From NCBI GenBank assembly GCA_964449985.1, contig CAYVCG010000030.1:1-25394 (forward strand): a stretch of 25,394 nucleotides of DNA. The letters are read 5' to 3'. The first letter of the stretch is position 1, and every line of letters starts with the position of its first letter. Of this stretch, positions 1 to 9,897 are shown piece after piece. Below the pieces are notes generated by a model. It was not told the origin of the DNA. It ran no database searches and saw only the letters and a program-made list of their open reading frames with translations. Both the position numbers and the translations under genes were made by a program. This DNA comes from CAYVCG01 sp964449985. Its GTDB lineage: Bacteria > Bacillota > Clostridia > Lachnospirales > WRAX01.

Positions 1-3000
1 TTAATCTTGGTTATCGGATTGTAAACGCTTATAACATCGCCATACCAATAAGCAAAAGCATAATTCGAGTCATTGGAAACGATTGTTATAGATTTAGTGC
101 TATAAGGAATAGTTCCGTTAAATGGCAACGGATATTCAACTCCGTTTATAACAGCCTTTGCGTCAATTCCTTGAGGATTAGCAATGCTTACAGACTTAAT
201 CTTGTCGTTATTAACGTCATAAGGCATCTCAAAATGATATTTGCCTGAACCAACATTAATAGCAAGGCGTCCGTTTACTATGCCTTCAACAGTAGCACCT
301 TCCGGAACACCGTCTACCAAATCATCTGCATTAAGAACAGGCAGATAGATTGTTGCTGTAGTGTTCGCAGGGATAGCGCAGTCATAAATAAACATATCAT
401 CTTCAAGCTGCCATGAGCTTTCGATACGGCCATAAACCGAATCAAAGTGACCCTTTGCATAAGTCAAGCTGCCGCCCGGAAGCGGTTTCAAGCTAAAGTT
501 CTTATAACCCGGGTTAAGCTCGTCGCGCTGGATACCCAAAATGCCGCTATACATCCATTCGCCGATAGAACCGAACGAGTAGTGGTTGAACGAGTTCATA
601 CCAACATCGCCAAAACCGTTATCCAATGTGAACGAATTCCAACGCTCCCAAAGAGTGGTTGCACCGTTATTAATACTATAGATCCATGATGGATATTCTT
701 CCTGCTCTAAGAGCCTGTATGCCGCATCGATATAGCCATTTTCTGATAAGGATGGAGCAAGATAGCTGATACCGATAAAGCCTGTGTTAAGGCGCCAGCC
801 GTTATCTCTTACGTATTCCATAAGCTTCAATGCATATGGTTCTTTCAATTCTTCAGGAAGAAGATCGAAATACAGAGCCATCGCATATGGAGTTTGTTGG
901 TTTGTAAGGTTAAGCGTTTTGTCTGCCTTAGCAAATCTATTCATGAATGCATTCATAATGTTTTTGTAAAGCGTGGTGTAGGTTTGAGCATCAGCATCGT
1001 TGCCTACAACAGCCGCCATCTTTGCAAACAGTTTGCTAATATAAGCTGTGTAAAGCGTATTTGTCATATCAGTTGGTGAGCCTACAGGAGCAAGCCAGTC
1101 GCCATAGCCGCCGCCTGGACGGATATAACCGGAGCTTCCCGATACAAGATAATCAATCCAGCTCTTCATAGATGTATAAGTGTCTTTAATTATTTGAACA
1201 TCACCATATTGCTGATATATCTGCCATGGAACGATAACAGCTGCATCACCCCAGCCGTTTGCAGAACCGCCAACGTGAACCTGAGGAACAACGTCCGGTA
1301 CTCTGCCGCCATTAGCTGCCTGCCAGCTACGCAAGTCAAGAAGCCATTTTGCATAGAACTGGTTAGCATTTTGAATATAAGTTGCTGTGCGGGCAAATAC
1401 TTGCGTATCACCCGTCCAACCCATACGTTCGTCACGCTGTGGGCAGTCTGTCGGGATGCTGACAAAGTTGCCTCTCTGACCCCAAACTATGTTGGAGTAG
1501 AGTTTATTAACCTTAGGAGCCGATGTTTCAAAGCTTCCTGTTACGTCATTATTAGAAGAAATAACAATACCTTCAATGTCTTCAAGCGGAACAGCCGCAG
1601 ATACGCCGGAGATTTCCATATAACGGAATCCGTGGAACGTAAATCTTGGCATATAAACTTCGCCGTTCGGGTCGCCCTTGAGTGTGTAGTAGTCCGTTGC
1701 TTTTGCAGATCTTAAAGCCGCTGTGTAAAGCGTGCCTGCTGGGCCATCGCCATTGCCTCTTACATTGTTTGCATTTTCGGTATTAAGCATTTCTGCATAA
1801 CGGATTTTAACTGTTGTTCCGGCTTCTCCTTTGAATTTGATTCTCGGCATACCAACCATGTTCTGGCCGAAGTCATATGTGAACTTGCCGGCAACAGGTT
1901 CTGTAACGCTTATCGGACGAAGCATATCAATTTGTTGAATGCTTGGGCCGATTTGAGAATTAATGTTTATGGAATCCTTGAAATGAGGAATCGTTGATAC
2001 ATTAACCCAATCGGAATCGCTGAATGTTGCCGTGTTCCAACCTGGTATTTCAAGTCTTGCGTCATATGATTCGCCGTCAAAGTTGTCACAAGCGGTTATC
2101 GGGCCTTCATGATATTTCCAGCTTGTATCGGTTGCAATAACATCCTTTGTGCCGTCTGTATACGATATAACAAGCTTGCCTAAAAGCGCCTGACCTGTGC
2201 TTATATCGCTGTATTGGTTCGGGCCTATAGTACTTGTATTGCTGGAGAACCAGCCGCGACCGATCATAGCGCCGATAGCATTTGCACCGGTGTCTAACAT
2301 ATCGGTTACGTCATACGTTTGATATTGGAAATTATATCTGTAATCAGTCCAACCAGGAGCAAGATAGTCATTTCCAACCTTTTCTCCGTTTATAGAGAAT
2401 TCATAAATACCACGAGCTGTTGCATAAAGTCTTGCGGATGCAATCTCTTTATTAATATTAATGCCTTTACGGAATAACGGATAACCGCCGCTTGTACGAG
2501 GAGCAGTAACATTACCCGGCGTTAGGAATGTAGAGCTTCCTACATGGATTATACCGTTTTCAATCGTTCCGCCTGTGAACAATTGGGATGCAGAGCTTGG
2601 ATTACTGAAATCTTCAGACAGAATAACTTCTCCGTCACTATTTCTTACAACAACATTGTCAAACTGAGCAACCTCTGCTGAGGAATCCTCTCTAAAGCCG
2701 ATTCTAGCCAGATTAAACGTTGTATTGTTAAACGTTCTGTTATCAACTTCAGTTAATTCTCCGCCAACAGGGCCAAGTTTAGTAACGATTATTGTATTGC
2801 TGCCAGTCTTTGTGACCTCTATCTTTGCATGATACCATTCGGCCTGCTTATCATTTGGTATAACGTTTGAAATATCAGTTTGCGCAAGCACGCTTGCACC
2901 TCCGCCAGACCATCTGTGTGGTCTGAAATATGCCTTAGGTGCAAAGTTGGTTGTGTTAAACTGCCACATAAGCATATTGGATGTATTGGAAGCCGCAAAT

Positions 3001-6000
3001 ATAAATCCTGCAACACTCTTTATAATCTTAAAGTCATAATCAATAGAGTATGTTGAAACATCAGGATATTCAGGCGCTGGAGGAACGGAAATCCATTTTG
3101 CGTCGCCCCAAACATCTATCTTAGTTCCCATAAGGCCGGTTTCCCAATAAGCGGATTGGCCGCCTACGATAGCGCCCTTGTTAACGTTTACGAATACGTT
3201 CCAATAGTAACGAGTCGAAGCGGATAACGCTGGGCCACCATATGCTATGCCTACAGAGTTTCCTGATTGAACAACACCACTATCCCATACATAAGTACCT
3301 GCTGCAAGGTTTTCCTTGGAATCAGCAACAACTAAGCGATAACTTGTTTGAGCAATGCCATATCCGTTGGAATCAAGTTTCCAGCTAAATCTAGGTTTAG
3401 CAACGTCTATACCAACAGGATTTGTCATGTATTCAACCTGAAGCCCTTTAATCCATGTTACTGTTTCGCCTGGGTTAATATCATCGTTAGGCTGTACAGA
3501 GAACTGTCCGCTGGCAACCTGAACACCGTTAAGCAACAGATAAACGAAATATGATTCTGCAATGCCGCCTGCAGGAATATATGGGATTTCTTCTGCATCA
3601 AGAGCTATAACAGCTACGCCGTTTACAAACTCAATGCTTCTTGTTTCACCAAATATTCTTACGGAAGCTTTTTTGCTCTTCATATCGCCAGTGACAGTAA
3701 GCGTTATTTCAGCTTCTTTGCCGGAAATTACATCTCCGCTTACGCCGATAGCGTATTCAATTACGTCAACTACAAGACTATCAGCTGCTGCTAAAAGAGC
3801 GTCTGTTGCTGCATCATACTCGTCTTGAGATGCTTCTCCAGCAATAAGCCTTGCCGCTTCATCAAGAGCTGCTTTGAAAGGAGCCCATGAAGCTGATGTA
3901 TAGTCGTCTGCATCGTAATCCTTATATCTTTCATAAGCTGCAATAAGAGCCGTTTTGCCTACAGGAGGTTCAACAGAATCAAACGTGAAGCTAAGAACAT
4001 CCATAAGGTCTCCTGCTGCACCCTTAAATGTTAAGTAAACAGCATGAACGCCTGTAACCGGAGCAAGGTAAGCTGAGAACTGCTCATAATTAGTCCAGCC
4101 TTTTGTAGTGGAAACGTCTACTCTGCCAATTATTTCGCCGTCCACAGCGTCAAGACGAACTTCAATAGTTCCGCCTGCGTTTTCGCTGGCTGCTTTAACT
4201 GTTATATAGTTAAATCCTTCTTCACCAAAGTTTATATATTTATAGTTAGCTGTGTCGTTATTTTTGATGTTGCCCAGTTTATAAACGCCCGCAGGGTTCG
4301 CTGCAACATTAACGCTGCCGGATAAACCTGCTGCCCAAAAAGCTTTAATTTCTTTTGCCGCATCCAAAGGACCGTTCGGGCCTTGAGATGTCATAGGAAC
4401 CTCGGTTATAGAACCGTCTGCATTGATAGTTATTGGTTCAATGCAAAGCCTGCGGTATGCTTGATTATTATTAGATGACCTGTGATAGAATACATACCAT
4501 TGACCATTAAACTGCTCAATAGAACCATGGTTATTCCATGATTTCGGATCGCAAGCAGAGTTGTCAACAATAACGCCTCGGTATGTGAATGGTCCTAACG
4601 GAGAATCGGAAGTTGCATATCCGATCTGGTTTGGAGTTCCGCCGCCATCGTATGTTCCATCCGCGCCTATGCGTCTGCTTTCATCGGCAAATATAGCATA
4701 ATACGTATCGCCGATTTTGCGCATTGAAGAACCTTCGTGGAAGTAGTGATCTTTTCTTGTAAGCAAGTTATCAACAATTGTTGATTGATCTATTTCCGCC
4801 ATGTTGTCTTTAAGCTTAGCGCCTTTGCCGTTTTCAAAGAATTGACCCCAGTAGTAATAAGCCTGACCATCGTCATCAACAAATGCCGCTGGGTCTATAG
4901 CCTCTCTGCCATACGTGTTAATACGTTTAGCATTAATGAACGGGCCAAATGGGTTAGCAGAAACCGCAACACCCTCCGTATTGTCAGACATACAGAAATA
5001 CAGATAGTATAATCCGTCTTTAAATGCTACATCAGGAGCATACAACAATGTTTTGTTTGCCCAGGATATTCTCGCGCTGTTGCCTTGGGAACGGAAGGAA
5101 ATACCGTGGTCTACCCATGTTTTCATATCATCTGTAGAGAATACACGATATTGATCACTACAATACAAGTTGCCTGGCAAGTCATAAGAACCATAGACAT
5201 ACAAGCGTCCATCTTCCCAAACATGAGCTTCGCCGTCCGGAACGCGGTGTTCCATCGGTAATGTTGGGTTTCCGCCGAATGTATCCAAAACGGTTCCGTT
5301 AGCATCGTTTGTAGTGTTATAAACACCTATTTCAGACAATTGCAGACGATAATTCTTCTGGTCATCTGAAAGAAGTTCGCCAAGTCTTGTTACGCTAATA
5401 CGGATATATCTAGCATTTTTGACTTCTCCAATGCTTGCAACATAAGGCTTCATAAACGGAGCATCAATGCCTGTTGCTGTATAAACCGTTTCATAAGTTG
5501 TCTGGCCGTCTTTCTTCGCCTGGATTGTGAAATCTTTCGGAAAAGCTGCTGTTTTGCCGTCAATCGTTAATATATCCGTTCTTGGATATATCTGAACACG
5601 GTCAAAATCCATATTTTTTCCAAGGTCTATCTCAACCCAAATAGGGCTGCTTGATATATTTTGAGACGTTTTTGTTCTGCTTGTATAACCGTTGGTCACG
5701 CCATCTACAGACATAGCAAATCCGTCAGTTGCATTTTGCAATGTCCATGAAGGAGCTCCTCCATCGGTTTCGCTTGCTGTAACTGTTGCATCAAAGGCGA
5801 TGTTTTTATAGCCTGCGCCTGTCTGGTTCATTTTCAGGCTCATATCGTCGGTTACTTCTACTTCAATAACCGCGTCTTTGCTCTTTACGCTGCCGCTCCA
5901 AGAATAGAATTTATAATCTATATCGTTGAGGCATACAGCTTCAAGCTTAACGGTTTCACCCTTATTAACAACTACTGATGTAGGAAGAAGCTTAGGCTCA

Positions 6001-9000
6001 CCGTCGTTTATCTTAACAGCGCCTTTTATAGTTACATTGTTGGATTCGATTTTTAAAGTAGATTCAAATTTTGCTTTATAATCGGACTTAAATGCATAGC
6101 TTCCGGCAACCGCATTAAATACAGCCTTGCCGTTTTCCATTTTAACGAATGTAAGACCTTCAGCAGCTGTTGCAGCCACTCCACCGACAGTTACAGCGTC
6201 CACACTGCTAGCTGGAATATAAATCGTTGCTGTAGTGTTTGCTGGGATAGTAGCTTCATATTTAAAGCTGCCATCGTTATCAATGCTCCAGTTGCTTATG
6301 ATTTTACCGTATACAGAGTCAAAAGAACCCTTTACATAAGACATGTTTCCGCCCGGAGTCGGTTGCAGTATAAAGTGTTTGTAACCTGGGTTTTGAGCAT
6401 CATACTCAATACCGGCTACATAACGGTAGAACCACTCGCCTACAGAACCAAGGGAGTAATGGTTGAAAGAGTTCATACCTGCATCGCCGTAAGTTCCTGT
6501 TTCATAAATATAAGAATTCCAACGCTCCCAAATAGTAGTTGCTCCGCCCTTAACGCTGTATAACCAGCCCGGGTATGTTTCCTGAAGCAATATTCTATAT
6601 GCAACATCAGCATAACCCATTTCAGTAAGAATCGGGTTCAGATAAGATACGCCGAGGAAGCCTGTGGAAAGATGCCAGTTTTTAGCTTCTATATCTGCCA
6701 CAAGGTTTTGTGCCACCTTTTCACGCAATTCCTGAGTCGGAAGAAGGTTGAACTTTAGCGCGAACAGATAAGCTGTTTGAGTATTTCCGCTTATTTTGCC
6801 GTCTGCCGTAACAAACCTGTTGTTAAACGCAGTGCGGATGTTTTGGAACAATTGCTCATAATAGTTAGCATCATCGGTCTTGCCCAAAATTTTAGCGATT
6901 TTGGAAACCAAATCAGCACAATAAGCATAGTATCCCGTTGCTACAACGTTCTTTGGAGTGTCTGCATTGATGGAAAGCCAGTCTCCATATGCGCAATCCG
7001 GAACGATATATGTGCCGCCAGTAAGGCTGGTGTAATAGCCAACCCATTTCTTCATAGCATCATAGTTATCTTTAAGGCTATCAAGATCGCCGTAGGTTGT
7101 ATACATTGTCCACGGGATGATAACAACAGCATCGCCCCAGCCAGCATTACCATGGCCTCCGCCCCAGCCGTTGCCTGTAGGGATAAAATTCGGAGTCCAA
7201 TCGGCAACTGCGCCGTCTGCACGCTGGTTTGTAGTAACGTCCAGCATGAATTTCTTGAAGAATTGGTTTGTATCCATATTAGAAGCGGCCGTTCTTACAA
7301 AGACTTGACCGTCGCCTGTATAACCTAAGCGTTCGTCACGTTGCGGACAGTCTGTCGGCACGCTGATAAAGTTACCCTTCTGACCCCAAACGATATTGCT
7401 TTGGAGCTGATTTACCAAAGGATTGGATGTTTCAAAAGTTCCTGTGTATTCATGGAGAGAACCGCAAACGATACCGGTTATCGCATCTAAGGTTGGTGTG
7501 CCCGGATATCCAGTAACTTCAACATAGCGGAAACCGTGGAATGTAAATCGTGGTTCATAAACCTCGTTGCCTGTTCCTTTTAATGTGTAATAGTCAGTTG
7601 CGGCGGCGCTTCTTAAATTCGCTGTATACAAAGTTCCATCGCTGTTAAGCATTTCAGCGAAGCGAAGCTTAACCGTCTGGCCTTTTGTTCCGTTAACTTT
7701 AAGGCGAACCCATCCTGCCATATTTTGACCCATGTCAAATATATATGTTCCTGCTTTTGGCTGAGAAATAGTTTTTGCAGTCATAATATCAGTAACTTGA
7801 ACAGTTGGGCCGATTTGAGCTATTTTGCCGCCTCTGTAATTAAACTCTTTTACAGAGCGCCATTTTGAATCAGCAACAAAGCCAGGTTCATCCCATCCAG
7901 GGACTTCGCGGTTGGCATCATATGTTTCTCCGCCTTGGAAATCGTCTGCAATAATCGGGCCGGATGACGATCCTTTCCAGCTTAAATCAGTCGGGATAAC
8001 AGCGCTTGTTCCATCAGCATAGTCGATCACAAGCTGGCCATATAATTTCGATCCTGTGCCATACTTGTTGTTATCCACAACGAATAATTTACCTGAATAC
8101 CATCCATGGCCAGTTATTGCGCCAATGGTATTTGCGCCATCTTTAAGCATGTCAGTAACGTCATATGTTTGATACATAACGTAGTTTCTATCGCCCGGGT
8201 TGTATTCATAATTCGTCCAGCCGGGGTTGAAATAGTCCTGACCAACACGCTTGCCGTTGATAGAAAATTCATACAAACCTAAAGCAGTTGCATAAAGTCT
8301 TGCACGCTTAATCTCGCCTGCTACCTCAAAATCCTTGCGGTACATAGGAGCTGCGCTGTCTGCTTTAATAACCTTCTGCAAGCCTAAAGAATTTACTACA
8401 ACAAGCTCTCCGTTTGTAATTTGTCCGATATCAAAGTTTGTATTAACTGCGGAATTAAAATCGTCAGAGAACAGGATATCGCCTGTTGCATCGTCAGTTA
8501 CTTTAATGTTGTCAAAAGCAGCCTGTTCATTACAGTCGCCAACGTTGTAAACCTGTCTAAAACCAATGCGGCCGTATGTAGCAAGGCTGGTTGTCATTTG
8601 GTCGATTTGGATATCATTAATAAACGTTGTAACGACATTGCCATCAACCTTGATTGTCATATGGTGCTGCGCCAATTGTTTATCCCTAGGAATAATGTCG
8701 TTGATTAATACTTCTTTAAATGTGGCCGGATTCGGATTCCAATAATGCGGACGGAAACTGGTCTCACCGTTAAACTTTTTCTCGAACGTATTAACCTGCC
8801 ACATAAGGAAGTGCGACGTATCCTTTGCAGCAAAGATAAATCCCATGTCGTCTTTTATTATCCTGAAATCAAAGTCAATTGTGTACTTTGTTGGAGCATT
8901 TGACACATCGTCAGCAGCAGGAAGATCTATCCATTTTGCCTGCCACAAGGATTGATCCAAAATACCCATTTCAAAATAAGGCTTTTCCTCAAGGCTGGCT

Positions 9001-9392
9001 ACGCTGCCATTATTGTCCCACACCTTAACATCCCAATAATATCTCGCGTAGGATGAAAGCGCTTCACCGTTATAGCTAATACCAATTGATTTGTCGGAAT
9101 CAACTTTTCCGCTGTTCCAAACGAGCTTACCTTCAGCAAGATCTTCCAAGCTTTTGGCAACAACGATTTGGTAGGCCGTCTGTGCTGCTCCGATGGCGTC
9201 TGACTCCATCTGCCAGCTGAAACGGGGAGCATTAACGTCAATGCCTATCGGGTTTACGGTGTACTCAACCTGAGGGTTTACTACCGAAAAACCGGAAGCT
9301 TTTTCTTGCGCCATTATTGTTGTAAATCCCGATGGAACCGCAAGGGACAAAACCAACAGAAAGCACAATATTGCTCTGAAAGATTTTCTCAT
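1..9392 (-). CDS. Giant exported multi-enzyme glycosidase: GH78 - F5/8C - GH43 - CBM6-like - FIVAR - GH78 (C-terminus off window)
   Basis: The frame starts at ATG 9392, ten bases after an AAGGGG ribosome site, and stays open for 3130 codons to the left edge. Residues 1-28 form a signal peptide (MRK, hydrophobic core, cut near IMA-QE) without a lipobox. Residues about 37-1075 are a GH78 alpha-L-rhamnosidase: N-terminal beta domains, a LamG-like insert (about 130-340), then the (alpha/alpha)6 domain with DCPQRDERLG (general acid E687) and WERW (general base E956). A beta-repeat and an F5/8C domain (about 1190-1360) follow. GH43 spans about 1375-1660, with D1386 (PDGEAHVW), D1500 (AIDPAAF) and E1553 (HEGSSM) as predicted base, pKa modulator and acid. 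Next come a CBM6-like domain (about 1690-1808), FIVAR (about 1811-1875), a beta linker and a second GH78 (about 1983-3055; E2655, E2916). Likely substrates are plant glycans with terminal rhamnose and arabinose or xylose, such as pectin side chains; this is inference. The cell-surface anchor, if any, lies outside the window. Confidence 0.93.
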   Translation of the reverse strand, partial: MRKSFRAILCFLLVLSLAVPSGFTTIMAQEKASGFSVVNPQVEYTVNPIGIDVNAPRFSWQMESDAIGAAQTAYQIVVAKSLEDLAEGKLVWNSGKVDSDKSIGISYNGEALSSYARYYWDVKVWDNNGSVASLEEKPYFEMGILDQSLWQAKWIDLPAADDVSNAPTKYTIDFDFRIIKDDMGFIFAAKDTSHFLMWQVNTFEKKFNGETSFRPHYWNPNPATFKEVLINDIIPRDKQLAQHHMTIKVDGNVVTTFINDIQIDQMTTSLATYGRIGFRQVYNVGDCNEQAAFDNIKVTDDATGDILFSDDFNSAVNTNFDIGQITNGELVVVNSLGLQKVIKADSAAPMYRKDFEVAGEIKRARLYATALGLYEFSINGKRVGQDYFNPGWTNYEYNPGDRNYVMYQTYDVTDMLKDGANTIGAITGHGWYSGKLFVVDNNKYGTGSKLYGQLVIDYADGTSAVIPTDLSWKGSSSGPIIADDFQGGETYDANREVPGWDEPGFVADSKWRSVKEFNYRGGKIAQIGPTVQVTDIMTAKTISQPKAGTYIFDMGQNMAGWVRLKVNGTKGQTVKLRFAEMLNSDGTLYTANLRSAAATDYYTLKGTGNEVYEPRFTFHGFRYVEVTGYPGTPTLDAITGIVCGSLHEYTGTFETSNPLVNQLQSNIVWGQKGNFISVPTDCPQRDERLGYTGDGQVFVRTAASNMDTNQFFKKFMLDVTTNQRADGAVADWTPNFIPTGNGWGGGHGNAGWGDAVVIIPWTMYTTYGDLDSLKDNYDAMKKWVGYYTSLTGGTYIVPDCAYGDWLSINADTPKNVVATGYYAYCADLVSKIAKILGKTDDANYYEQLFQNIRTAFNNRFVTADGKISGNTQTAYLFALKFNLLPTQELREKVAQNLVADIEAKNWHLSTGFLGVSYLNPILTEMGYADVAYRILLQETYPGWLYSVKGGATTIWERWNSYIYETGTYGDAGMNSFNHYSLGSVGEWFYRYVAGIEYDAQNPGYKHFILQPTPGGNMSYVKGSFDSVYGKIISNWSIDNDGSFKYEATIPANTTATIYIPASSVDAVTVGGVAATAAEGLTFVKMENGKAVFNAVAGSYAFKSDYKAKFESTLKIESNNVTIKGAVKINDGEPKLLPTSVVVNKGETVKLEAVCLNDIDYKFYSWSGSVKSKDAVIEVEVTDDMSLKMNQTGAGYKNIAFDATVTASETDGGAPSWTLQNATDGFAMSVDGVTNGYTSRTKTSQNISSSPIWVEIDLGKNMDFDRVQIYPRTDILTIDGKTAAFPKDFTIQAKKDGQTTYETVYTATGIDAPFMKPYVASIGEVKNARYIRISVTRLGELLSDDQKNYRLQLSEIGVYNTTNDANGTVLDTFGGNPTLPMEHRVPDGEAHVWEDGRLYVYGSYDLPGNLYCSDQYRVFSTDDMKTWVDHGISFRSQGNSARISWANKTLLYAPDVAFKDGLYYLYFCMSDNTEGVAVSANPFGPFINAKRINTYGREAIDPAAFVDDDGQAYYYWGQFFENGKGAKLKDNMAEIDQSTIVDNLLTRKDHYFHEGSSMRKIGDTYYAIFADESRRIGADGTYDGGGTPNQIGYATSDSPLGPFTYRGVIVDNSACDPKSWNNHGSIEQFNGQWYVFYHRSSNNNQAYRRLCIEPITINADGSITEVPMTSQGPNGPLDAAKEIKAFWAAGLSGSVNVAANPAGVYKLGNIKNNDTANYKYINFGEEGFNYITVKAASENAGGTIEVRLDAVDGEIIGRVDVSTTKGWTNYEQFSAYLAPVTGVHAVYLTFKGAAGDLMDVLSFTFDSVEPPVGKTALIAAYERYKDYDADDYTSASWAPFKAALDEAARLIAGEASQDEYDAATDALLAAADSLVVDVIEYAIGVSGDVISGKEAEITLTVTGDMKSKKASVRIFGETRSIEFVNGVAVIALDAEEIPYIPAGGIAESYFVYLLLNGVQVASGQFSVQPNDDINPGETVTWIKGLQVEYMTNPVGIDVAKPRFSWKLDSNGYGIAQTSYRLVVADSKENLAAGTYVWDSGVVQSGNSVGIAYGGPALSASTRYYWNVFVNVNKGAIVGGQSAYWETGLMGTKIDVWGDAKWISVPPAPEYPDVSTYSIDYDFKIIKSVAGFIFAASNTSNMLMWQFNTTNFAPKAYFRPHRWSGGGASVLAQTDISNVIPNDKQAEWYHAKIEVTKTGSNTIIVTKLGPVGGELTEVDNRTFNNTTFNLARIGFREDSSAEVAQFDNVVVRNSDGEVILSEDFSNPSSASQLFTGGTIENGIIHVGSSTFLTPGNVTAPRTSGGYPLFRKGININKEIASARLYATARGIYEFSINGEKVGNDYLAPGWTDYRYNFQYQTYDVTDMLDTGANAIGAMIGRGWFSSNTSTIGPNQYSDISTGQALLGKLVISYTDGTKDVIATDTSWKYHEGPITACDNFDGESYDARLEIPGWNTATFSDSDWVNVSTIPHFKDSININSQIGPSIQQIDMLRPISVTEPVAGKFTYDFGQNMVGMPRIKFKGEAGTTVKIRYAEMLNTENANNVRGNGDGPAGTLYTAALRSAKATDYYTLKGDPNGEVYMPRFTFHGFRYMEISGVSAAVPLEDIEGIVISSNNDVTGSFETSAPKVNKLYSNIVWGQRGNFVSIPTDCPQRDERMGWTGDTQVFARTATYIQNANQFYAKWLLDLRSWQAANGGRVPDVVPQVHVGGSANGWGDAAVIVPWQIYQQYGDVQIIKDTYTSMKSWIDYLVSGSSGYIRPGGGYGDWLAPVGSPTDMTNTLYTAYISKLFAKMAAVVGNDADAQTYTTLYKNIMNAFMNRFAKADKTLNLTNQQTPYAMALYFDLLPEELKEPYALKLMEYVRDNGWRLNTGFIGISYLAPSLSENGYIDAAYRLLEQEEYPSWIYSINNGATTLWERWNSFTLDNGFGDVGMNSFNHYSFGSIGEWMYSGILGIQRDELNPGYKNFSLKPLPGGSLTYAKGHFDSVYGRIESSWQLEDDMFIYDCAIPANTTATIYLPVLNADDLVDGVPEGATVEGIVNGRLAINVGSGKYHFEMPYDVNNDKIKSVSIANPQGIDAKAVINGVEYPLPFNGTIPYSTKSITIVSNDSNYAFAYWYGDVISVYNPITKI

Positions 9393-9402
9393 TTCTCTCT
9401 AA

Positions 9403-9427
9403 CCCCTTTTCTTTTTTTATTATAACA
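9403..9427 (-). promoter_or_regulatory. Extended -10 promoter and ribosome site of the giant glycosidase gene
   Basis: On the minus strand, TGTTATAAT (9427 to 9419) is a perfect TATAAT with an extended-minus-10 TG. No good -35 box lies 16-18 bases upstream, which fits an extended -10 promoter. Transcription would start near 9412 and give a leader of about 20 bases with AAGGGG at 9408-9403. Longer transcripts from further upstream are possible, because TATAAT also occurs on the minus strand at 9744-9739 and 9800-9795. Confidence 0.5.
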
Positions 9428-9473
9428 AGCACTAACCAAACGGGATATATCGCCAAAAAATCACATACAAACC

Positions 9474-9633
9474 GGATTTTATATATAAAGGGTTTTATTC
9501 TACCGCGTTTGCTAAAAGCCATTGATTTTGCCAGCTTATTAAAAACCGGGGGAGCGGTGTTTAACAAAGTTCAGGTTGGCGACCCACAGCAAAATCACAC
9601 CAGGCTATGAAGCAAGGCGGAATTATCTAATCC
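9474..9633. ncRNA. Candidate structured RNA, long bulged rod (family unrecognised)
   Basis: Two arms pair over about 60 bases each: GGATT 9474-9478 with 9629-9633, ATT 9497-9499 with 9621-9623, CCGC 9503-9506 with 9617-9620, TTGCT 9509-9513 with 9611-9615, AGCC 9517-9520 with 9603-9606, and GATTTTGC 9524-9531 with 9589-9596. The apical region is about 57 bases, and small internal loops separate the stems. The overall shape recalls 6S-type rods, but I recognise no conserved core and assign no family. All pairs are Watson-Crick, so the transcribed strand is undecided. On the minus strand it would lie in the upstream leader of the glycosidase gene. Confidence 0.35.
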
Positions 9634-9661
9634 TATGGCTGTATGAAAGTTTTATGGCTTG

Positions 9662-9723
9662 CCGTTTTTATTCATCCAATACGTAATAATTTTGCTATAA
9701 AAACGGTATATGGATGCTATACC
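9662..9723. other. Two overlapping stem-loops in the intergenic region
   Basis: A perfect 10-bp stem pairs 9662-9671 (CCGTTTTTAT) with 9697-9706 (ATAAAAACGG) around a 25-base loop. A second perfect 6-bp hairpin, GGTATA 9705-9710 with TATACC 9718-9723, shares two bases with it, so the two may compete. No T-run follows on either strand, so a simple terminator is unlikely. They could belong to the same leader as the 9474-9633 structure. Confidence 0.35.
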
Positions 9724-9788
9724 CCATTCTATACTTATATTATACACAATGCACTGTTTTAAATAAATGTCTTTTTTAAAAATTGTGA

Positions 9789-9804
9789 TGTGTTATTATA
9801 CACA
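9789..9804. promoter_or_regulatory. Operator-like inverted repeat TGTGT-N6-ACACA
   Basis: A 5-bp inverted repeat with a 6-base centre (TGTGTTATTATACACA) overlaps a minus-strand TATAAT at 9800-9795. The same TGTGTATAAT string recurs on the minus strand at about 9748-9739. It could be a binding site for a repressor of the glycosidase gene. No regulator gene is visible in the window, so this is weak. Confidence 0.22.
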
Positions 9805-9897
9805 CACTCCAAAATATTTTAGTATGTTTGCACAAGACACCCCTGCATTATCTACGCGTCAAAGCCCTTTTTTTACCATAAAGTCAGCAAAAAAACC

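Noticed and set aside
1194..1715. 173-aa plus-strand frame, and other long plus-strand frames (such as 6777-7328) opposite the glycosidase
   Set aside because: These are antisense shadows of the GH78 coding sequence. The minus frame here carries conserved catalytic motifs, and the plus frames have no ribosome sites or recognisable domains.
9265..9567. 100-aa minus-strand frame overlapping the glycosidase start
   Set aside because: It lies out of frame with the clear signal peptide start and covers half of the RNA-like stem region. Composition is not protein-like and no ribosome site is present.
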